From Certhia americana (taxonomy: Eukaryota > Chordata > Aves > Passeriformes > Certhiidae): 64,000 nucleotides of DNA. The notes under the pieces were generated by a model, which saw nothing but the letters and a program-made list of their open reading frames with translations, was not told the DNA's origin and searched no databases. Every line of letters begins with the position of its first letter. The first letter of the stretch is position 1. Below, in pieces: positions 57,283 to 64,000 of the stretch. The stretch lies in the NCBI GenBank assembly GCA_018697195.1, contig CM031878.1, positions 1,171,109 to 1,235,108 on the forward strand, in the 5' to 3' direction. The position numbers were made by a program, and so were the translations under genes.

Positions 57283-58249
57283 ATGGCATCAAAAATTGCA
57301 ATTGCCACTCAGTTTCCCAGGATCTGGTGGAGTTTTGCAACATGCATGGTTTAGGCATCCACCCACCTCATTCCACCCATCCATCCCATCCAGCCACCTC
57401 CTCACCTCACGGCCGCCTTGCCCTCCTTTGTGCTCAGGCTGCCTGGCGTTTCTGCAGGCTGTAAATTCCCTGGACACGGGTCTAGTGTCGCTCTCCTCTT
57501 CGGAGAAAGGGAGGGACAAACCCATCAGCACCTCCCCGAGCAGCAGACAGGTGCACCTGGATCGATACTGCCATGCTGCAGCAGCCCTGGACTGGGCTCA
57601 CCCCTCTTCCTGACTCCCTTGATCCCCACCGAGCTGTAGCCAGGGCTCTCGTGGAGAATCGAAATACATCGTCAAGAAGTGGAGTGGATCCCAAGTAATT
57701 AAATGTATAAATTAATTCTCCCCTTAAGATATGTTCCTCTCCCATTATTAGGTTTGTCTCAGAGAAAATCCTTGGAGGATCTTCATAAAACTACCACTAC
57801 TTCAAATATTGTCTTTCTAAAGCTTCCTTTTCTTTTCCTTTTTCTCCTTTTTTTATTTTTTTCTTTTTCAGACCTGGTGCCTGCAGCCTGCAATTAAAAT
57901 AAGTGACATGAAGATGTCTTTAAAATAGAGATCTATGAAAAAACTGAAAGGATTGTCTGTCAGAGGAAGAAAAATGAAAAATAGCAGTCTCAGATCTATG
58001 AATGGATGAATGGGGAAAATTCCTGTCCGTCCTAGTACCCAAAGGGATAAAACCCAATGATAGCTTCTCAACTGCTTAGCAGATAATGCATGTGCTGTTT
58101 TGATGCTAGTAATGTGTTTTTTACTTCTTTCTATCTGGGAGGAACGAATCAAATATGAGAAGTGCTGGGACATGATTTTCAACCCATTGCCTTTGATTAA
58201 GTGCTTTTACATGTGAGTCCAGAGACTTGCAATAATACTAATGGGGCAT
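57283..58249. other. Noncoding, nothing recognised
   Basis: C-rich CCATCC words at 57.36-57.41 kb and a T-rich pyrimidine tract at 57.83-57.87 kb. The overlapping frames at 57.29-57.75 kb have no domain. Confidence 0.4.
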
Positions 58250-59290
58250 AAAGCACTATAAACAGGACAGGCCTACTTTTGTCCAAATGCCATTATCCTG
58301 GAATAAAAAAGAGCAGCAAATGTAATATGTCCACTGCTAACCTTTTTTTGACAGGAAATTTTCTCTCCTGCGTGCACACCATGAATTATGCTGCATTTTG
58401 CCAAAACCGTGAGCGATTGTTTAATTTCGTGCGAAGGAGTGTTTGCTAAGCTTGAACCAGTTAGCTCAGTGTAGTATTTAGCTGTGAAAATGCGACAGTG
58501 TGAAACAAAACATGAATGCAAACGTCAGGCTGTCTGGGCTGAAGTCAAATTCTTTTTATGTCAGGTCTGGGAAAAGGAGGCAAAGACCTGTCAATAAATA
58601 TTGGGGCAAGTTGCATGTTGTTCAGTGACTTTAAATGCAGAGGCAAACCCTCCTGGATATGTAAACCACACGTTTATCCAGGAAAGATATGTGAGGTTAG
58701 AAACTTTGGCTAAGTTTGGTTTTAAAAGACATTGAGGAGTCTGCCCCTGTAGCATCCTCTAGTAAGGACAAAGCAAGCCCTGCTGCCACACCAGTCTGTC
58801 TGGATGCTTCAGCACAGCTCTCTGGGCCTGGCTCCGTGTCACTTCTAACTTTGTGCTACATTTTATTGCTCTCAGCAAGTTGCAGATTGTCCAACTGTTC
58901 TGTCATTTATTGTAAACGGTTGCAAAAGAAAAAAAAAAAAAGAAAGAAGGGAAAAAAAAAGGAAGAAGGGAAAAAAAAAATCCACAACTCTATAACGTAG
59001 TCCTTGGTGTAAATCAAACATTCCCTGTCATGTTGATAGCTTGTGTTAGTCTAATGTATTTTATATTACTCAAAAGCATTGAAACCCTGCAGCTTTCTTC
59101 ATATAGGCCATTATGCGGTTATCATTAAATTGTCTTGCAAAGAACATTATCGGTAATTATAGCAGACACTAAAATCAAATGATCAGACTGGGACCTTTAA
59201 CACCAAGAGGAACTATTAGAAGTTAATCAAATAAAAGGATGAGAATAATTATGTTAGGATTAAGCAGTAATATGCCAGAAGTTATATACT
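58250..59290. promoter_or_regulatory. Candidate conserved noncoding block
   Basis: Two repeat-free, motif-dense parts (58.25-58.55 and 59.03-59.29 kb) flank plainer sequence. CpG words occur in AT-rich DNA (AAACCGTGAGCGATTG, TTTCGTGCGAAGG, TTATGCGGTTATC, CATTATCGGTAATTATAG). TAAT, TTGCAAAG and ATCATTAAAT cores are frequent. An A/G-rich simple tract lies at 58927-58980. Retention of CpG in AT-rich, repeat-free DNA hints at constraint but does not prove it. Confidence 0.33.
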
Positions 59291-60545
59291 TTGCTGACTA
59301 TATATCTTTACTCCCAGCTTCCTGCCTCTCCTCCCGTTTGATGCTTTTTATATAATACTTTGGCACAGAATGTAAATGACAGTATTTTTGTGTGTCACAA
59401 AATGGGGCTTTAGGGTTCAAATGAGGTTCACATCTAAATGGCACAAAAAGCAGCACTATGTAATGATGAAGATAAAAATAATAGTCCTGTGTGTATGGAT
59501 AATATATATAAAAGTGCAAAGCTGGAAAAAAAATCCATTGGTCAATGGAGCATAAAGTGGTGATAAAAATAGTTGCAACAGGAGGTGGAACCACATGGCT
59601 GTTGGTGTGCTACTTGAGGTTGCTCTTTTTGTTTTGAAATGACAGTCTTCCTGTCTTTCATCTTTTCAACAAGGCACAAGAAATCTCCCCTGCATACACA
59701 GAAATTGCTCCTGTCATTCCTAACATTATTCTCTGGGGAAGATCCTTCTTGTCAAATCTGCTCTTGGTGTTTGCATGAGCCTCAAAACAGAAACAGTGTC
59801 AAAGTTGTCAACAAAGCGCAGAAAGGTGGCTAGGGAGCTGGTCCCAGGGAAAGTAGGTTGGTTTTGGTTGTGTCAGGTGAAGCCAAAACTAAGATCCTTG
59901 TAATATTTTTACCAGGGAATGCTGATGAACTGGACACTGAGATAATTAGAGCACAATCCTGTCACTTCTGGTAGGAGGCCAAGAGGTGTTTCCTTTACTC
60001 ATTCCTTCTTTAGCAGGAGAATGTGGTTTTGGGATCCTTGTGTTACCTGTCACTGCAGAGCCCAGGACCTGGTGACACTGCACCAGTGCACCCTGGACCC
60101 CGTTCCCACAGAGGGAAAACAAAGCAGTGATGCAACATCCATGGGAAGACTGGAGTTTGGGATTTTCACCACATCCTTCTGACATGGAAATAAATCATCA
60201 ATCTCAAGTCATTCTCTCTCCCTTAGAAAATTTTGCTTTCTGCTGGTTTTTGTCTTGGATTTTTTGCTCATTGATGATCACTAAAACATAAACCTGACTT
60301 GATAAAACAGTTGGTATTGGAGCCAGAGCATCATCTCACTCTTGAGAAACTTCAAATGGAAACACTTATATTTAAGGAGTGCGGAACAAAGCCAAGTGAG
60401 AGACGTGGAGCTCTTCTTAAAGCCTCTTGCATGTGCTGAGAAGGAAACCCTCACCTGCCTGGGAACTTGGTGCAGTACAGGCTCTTCAAGGGTCCATCTG
60501 CCCCCTTGGAGGGGCAGGAGGAATGGGAATAATTAATTAAAATAG
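59291..60545. other. Noncoding, nothing recognised
   Basis: About 1.25 kb without repeat tails, LTR ends or exon-like frames. Confidence 0.45.
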
Positions 60546-60835
60546 AGAATCACAGAACCTTAGAGGCTGGAAGAGCCCTGCAAGACCATCAAGCCCAACC
60601 ATTGTCCCAGCACTGACAAGGCCACCACTGACCCTGGTGCCACATTCACACATTTGGATCTTCAGGAATGGTGACTCCATCCCTTCTTTGGGTGGCCCAT
60701 GCCAGGGTTGGACTTTTCATGAAGGAATTTTTTTCCTATTGTCTCATGTAAACCTCCCCTGGCACATCATGAAGTCATTTACTCTAGTGCTGTCCCTTGT
60801 TAGTTGGGAAAAGAGACCAACACTCAGTGTGAGAG
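60546..60835 (-). mobile_element. CR1 LINE 3' end, reverse orientation
   Basis: 'GAATCACAGAACCTTAGAGG', 'CTGGAAGAGCCCTGCAAGAC', 'GTCCCAGCACTGACAAGGCC' and, further 5', 'TCATGTAAACCTCCCCTGGC'. It belongs to the subfamily at 22.3, 40.2 and 47.5 kb and retains about 290 bases. Confidence 0.92.
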
Positions 60836-61291
60836 ACTGACCTTAGGCCTAGAGTCTTAAAAAAAATCGCAAGATTTTCTATCAACCAGGCCTAGAAGAG
60901 AGAAAGTACTCTTTCTTCTGATCCAAGAAGGATAGTGCTAGCTGGAAGGATACTAGTTTTCTGCAGAAAATAGAAATAATCTTCTTTATTTTTATTTTTT
61001 TTCCTCAAGATCTAGGGAAGAAATAGTACTTTGAGAATGGAAACCTGAAGGGGAAGAAGGCTATTTTTAAACCTTTTCAAACACCAGCTATTAGAAAAAC
61101 TTCAAAATTTAATTTGTTTTTTTAAAAAATTGTTTTCTTTTAGATTTTCCAGCCTTTTTTTTTTTTTTTTTCTCTTTTAACTTATTCCGCAAATTAAACA
61201 CAAATCAGCCATACTTTCCCTAAAAAAAAATCTGTTGGCTACAAAATATGAAAACTTTATGAGCAGTCATTGCATCTGATAAAATCAGAGC
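60836..61291. other. Noncoding, with a long T run
   Basis: AT-rich sequence with several A and T homopolymers, the longest a T run at about 61157-61171. No element was recognised. Confidence 0.5.
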
Positions 61292-61402
61292 CATAGAATA
61301 ACAGAATCATAAAATAGTTTGCATTGGAATAGACCTTAATGATCATCTAGTTCAAGTCCCCCCTGCCATGAACAGGGAAATTTTCCACTAGACAAATACA
61401 AG
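61292..61402 (-). mobile_element. CR1 LINE 3' tip, reverse orientation
   Basis: The tail 'CATAGAATAACAGAATCATA' still shows two octamer-like units. It is followed by 'GATCATCTAGTTCAAGTCC' and 'CCCCTGCCATGAACAGGGA'. Truncated at about 110 bases. Confidence 0.9.
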
Positions 61403-61978
61403 AACATTTCCTATTTGAAACCACAGCCGATCTCTAAAAATAAGCTTTTAACCCCAAAAACGGATGTCTTGTTTTTATTCCCAAAATGGATGTGTGACTT
61501 GCCTTCATAAGGTGTTGAGTTAAAACATCTCAGAAAAGTTTTTAACATCCTTAGAGTATTTAGCCTACCAAAGGTCATGGGAGACAGTAATTGGTGGAGA
61601 AAAAGATAGTGAGGAAAAAAAAAAAAAAATCTGAGTTCTGGGTGTGCTCTGATTTCAGGTGGGCTGCTGAAAAATTTTATATGAGGGGGTTTAAATCCTC
61701 TTTACTAGAAAACCAAGCTAGTTGGGGCACTAGAAAATGTTTTGCAGAAACTTTGTGTTTCCTTTAGATTCCTGTTTATTTTTTTTAAATTCATTTTTCA
61801 TAGACACCATAGCAAAATTGTGAATTTAACACCTCTGTTTATGAGACTGTAATGATCACTCTGTCCTAACATAGATTTACTTCTTTCTCTAAGTCAGATA
61901 TTAGAAAGCTCCCATGATCTGCTGGTGATCTGCATGAGTCTGCAGGCTCATGGCCACACTTTTAGAGCAGAAGTGTCA
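61403..61978. other. Noncoding, nothing recognised
   Basis: AT-rich sequence with an A run at about 61616-61630. Confidence 0.45.
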
Positions 61979-62128
61979 GAGAATCATGGAACGATTTGGA
62001 AGGAACCTTAAAGGTCATCTCCTTCCACCCTTGCTATGGCAGGGACGCCTTTCACTGCCCCAGGCTCCAAGCCCTGTCCAACCTGGCCTGGGATATTTCC
62101 AGGGATCCAGGGGCAGCCACAGCCAGGA
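61979..62128 (-). mobile_element. CR1 LINE 3' end, reverse orientation
   Basis: 'GAGAATCATGGAACGATTTG', 'GGAAGGAACCTTAAAGGTCA', 'CTGTCCAACCTGGCCTGGGA' and 'GATCCAGGGGCAGCCACAGC'. It ends within ten bases of a second, different CR1 tail in the same orientation. Confidence 0.9.
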
Positions 62129-62135
62129 TGGTACA

Positions 62136-62300
62136 GGGGTCACAAAATTACAGAGTTATTTAGACTGAAAAAAGTCTCCAAAGTCACCGTGTCCAACCTT
62201 GACTGACCACCTTGTAAAATAAAACACAGTGCTGAGTGTCACATCCAGCAGTTTCTCGAATACTTCCAGGGACGAATTCAGGGATACAAGGACTGGGGAT
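62136..62300 (-). mobile_element. CR1 LINE 3' end of an older subfamily, reverse orientation
   Basis: 'GTCACAAAATTACAGAGTTA' leads into 'AAGTCACCGTGTCCAACCTT', 'AAAACACAGTGCTGAGTGTC' and 'ATACTTCCAGGGACGAATTC'. The subfamily differs from its neighbour at 62.0 kb, so the two inserted separately. Confidence 0.8.
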
Positions 62301-62539
62301 GCAGGGACAGAGGCCTATCTACCCAGCAGGAAGGAAGGACAGTCCTTCTGCTTCAGGAGAGTCACTTCATTGCATCTTCACTCATGAAATTATGTGACAC
62401 TTCAAGAGTCAACACTGAAAGTCTTTGATAAATCAAAATTGTAAAATGCAAAATGTTTTGTATCTCGTATGGACATGAACATCCTTGATGCGTTTTCTGA
62501 TTGTTCTACTGCCTCAAAGTTGCCTTAAATCAGAAGAGA
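62301..62539. other. Noncoding, nothing recognised
   Basis: Short unique interval. Confidence 0.4.
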
Positions 62540-62830
62540 ATTATAACCATCAAAGTCATATGGACACATGTGCATTATACCAGCAGTATACCAGCGCATT
62601 GCACTGACAGCACTGCAAAGCTTTTTTCCCCATTAAATTTACTGAGACACGACTGCAACAATCAGCTCCTACTCTAATACCTCATAATTTGATTTCACGA
62701 CTTAATGTGCTGACTCAGGGATTTCAACTGAGTGCTGCACTGATTGAATTTTAATTGTGATATTAATTCAATAGTTTCCTCTTCCAGGTCTGCGTGTTGA
62801 TAAAACTGGAACAAATCAGCCCTGGAAAGT
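62540..62830. promoter_or_regulatory. Candidate conserved noncoding element
   Basis: Repeat-free AT-rich block with many homeodomain or POU-type words (CCATTAAATTTAC, CATAATTTGATTTCACG, TTTTAATTGTGATATTAATTC) and a TGCTGACTCAGGG word that resembles an AP-1/MAF site. Function is suggested by texture only. Confidence 0.28.
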
Positions 62831-63127
62831 CCAAGCTGAAGTGCGGAAGTGATTCAGGGGCTTGCCAGGCTTGGACTAAAACCAATTGCCTGACACCATC
62901 CAAGCAGGTCTCCGATGCCAGACAATTTAAATGGCAGTGGCCACCATAGCTTGTTCATACCAGCAGCTCTGAGCTGTGGCAACAGTAGGATTTCTTCAGC
63001 TACAGGCAGCAAGGGTCCTGTGAGTTGGCAGGGAGGATGTGAGCCTTCATATCCACGTCTTGCTGCAACCTCAGTGGTTAATAAGAGACAAAGAGAGTTT
63101 CTTTTTGGTTGTACTGAGGGGGGGAAT
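62831..63127. other. Noncoding, nothing recognised
   Basis: Moderate-GC sequence leading into the LTR-like element, ending in a run of seven G residues. Confidence 0.4.
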
Positions 63128-63660
63128 TGTGGGAATTATTAAAAGTTAGTGGTTTTGGGGAAAGCTGTAAAAGAAGGCCTCAGAAACAGAATAGGACAGA
63201 CAACTTAGAATTAAGCTGCAGCTGCAAAGATGGAAAGTAGAAGAGTTACAATAGATAGCAAGCAAGGGCATGAAACAATAGCTAGTGTTTTGAGCTTGGA
63301 TAATCCAATTCTGCCTTAGGATGGCAGAAAAATATATCTAGCAAGATACTAGAAAGTTTTAAGCTTACATAATGAAGTACTGTGCATTGTAACTAGAATG
63401 CTTACAAGCGGGCATTGTGTAGGAGTAAGCATGCATTAATCTAAGCTGGTGTAGGTGTACTTTTAGTGGTTGGCTAAAAAGCACTGTCTGTAAGCTTTTT
63501 CTTTATGCTGTTGAGTTTTTAAAATGTACTGTAACAGCAGAATCTCTGGGCACAGCTGGGGGACCTGAGCTGCTGTCATCATCCTATTGTCTCAATCATG
63601 TAATGAGATTGCTGCTTTAATAAAGAGCTCCAGACACATCTAACCCACAAGCTGGTGACT
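63128..63660 (+). mobile_element. Probable solo LTR, ends uncertain
   Basis: The text resembles a bird retroviral LTR. It starts near 'TGTGGGAATTATTAAAAG' and has a long purine-rich U3-like part ('GGGGAAAGCTGTAAAAG'). 'CTGAGCTGCTGTCATCATCC' is followed by 'TGTAATGAGATTGCTGCTTT', which leads directly into AATAAA at 63619-63624 and 'GAGCTCC', as in an R-U5 junction. No exact target duplication was found, so both ends are approximate. No internal retroviral sequence adjoins it. Confidence 0.65.
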
Positions 63661-64000
63661 ATATGCAGAAAATTCATAGCCAACAGTGTGTCACCAGGGC
63701 TTGTGTCCCAGGGGGATTGGGTGGGGCCTGGGACTGGCCAAGGGTTTCCCTCACCTTCCCCCAGGGCTGCTTGGAGAGTCTGCAGGAAAGAGAAACCTGC
63801 CTCTCCCCACACACAAACCTTGTAATGAGCTGGAGCTGGCCTTCTCATTAGACCCTTTAAAATAACTTCACCGAGGGATAAAACCAAAGGGTCTTTAGAA
63901 AAGTCTCAAAAAGTCAACCTACTGGAGGAAACAAACTGATTTTATTGTTTTTCGCAAAAACACAGCTGTTTTCACTGTTTGCCAATGTAAGCCATTATTA
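63661..64000. other. Noncoding, nothing recognised
   Basis: Window end. It is GC-richer up to 63.85 kb and AT-rich after. The true end of the preceding LTR may lie within its first bases. Confidence 0.4.

Noticed and set aside
58458..58475. tRNA A-box-like word GTTAGCTCAGTG
   Set aside because: No B box or acceptor stem follows within tRNA length.

Overview
The window looks like 64 kb of bird nuclear DNA with no protein-coding gene. The organism is read from the repeats. About thirty fragments carry the 3' end of CR1, the main bird and reptile LINE, with the typical tail words (TAGAATCACAGAATGG, GTTGGAAGGGACCT, CCAACCC, ATTCTATGATTCT). There are also retroviral-type LTRs with a late AATAAA. 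The CR1 and LTR subtypes look passerine, which is an inference from memory of the families. Base composition is AT-leaning with GC-rich islands at the CR1 copies. Long open frames are few, and the longest (224 codons) lies inside CR1 DNA read backwards. No exon, tRNA, rRNA or CRISPR array could be supported, so the window is probably a gene desert or a very long intron.

Layout. 0-16 kb: scattered CR1 tails, a perfect 21-bp hairpin near 4.2 kb, a possible G-quadruplex near 9.35 kb, and two stretches that resemble conserved noncoding elements (6.3-6.7 and 11.0-11.6 kb). 16-31 kb: a GGAA microsatellite, a few CR1 copies, a 24-bp hairpin at 24.85 kb, and long plain stretches. 31-57 kb: two inverted copies of one compound unit (a CR1 3' end plus about 300 bp of an unrecognised sequence X) at 30.9-31.8 and 56.6-57.3 kb. 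Between them lie more CR1 tails, a TAAT-rich stretch at 32.5 kb and a 726-bp solo LTR with an exact 5-bp target duplication. 57-64 kb: a likely regulatory block at 58.3-59.3 kb, CR1 fragments including two abutting copies, and a second LTR-like element at 63.1-63.7 kb.

The best candidate for something new is the inverted pair. Sequence X is only about 70-75% alike between the copies, and the last part of the CR1 is about 90% alike. Yet 207 consecutive CR1 bases are identical, which suggests recent gene conversion between inverted repeats 25 kb apart. No functional system of cooperating genes is present.
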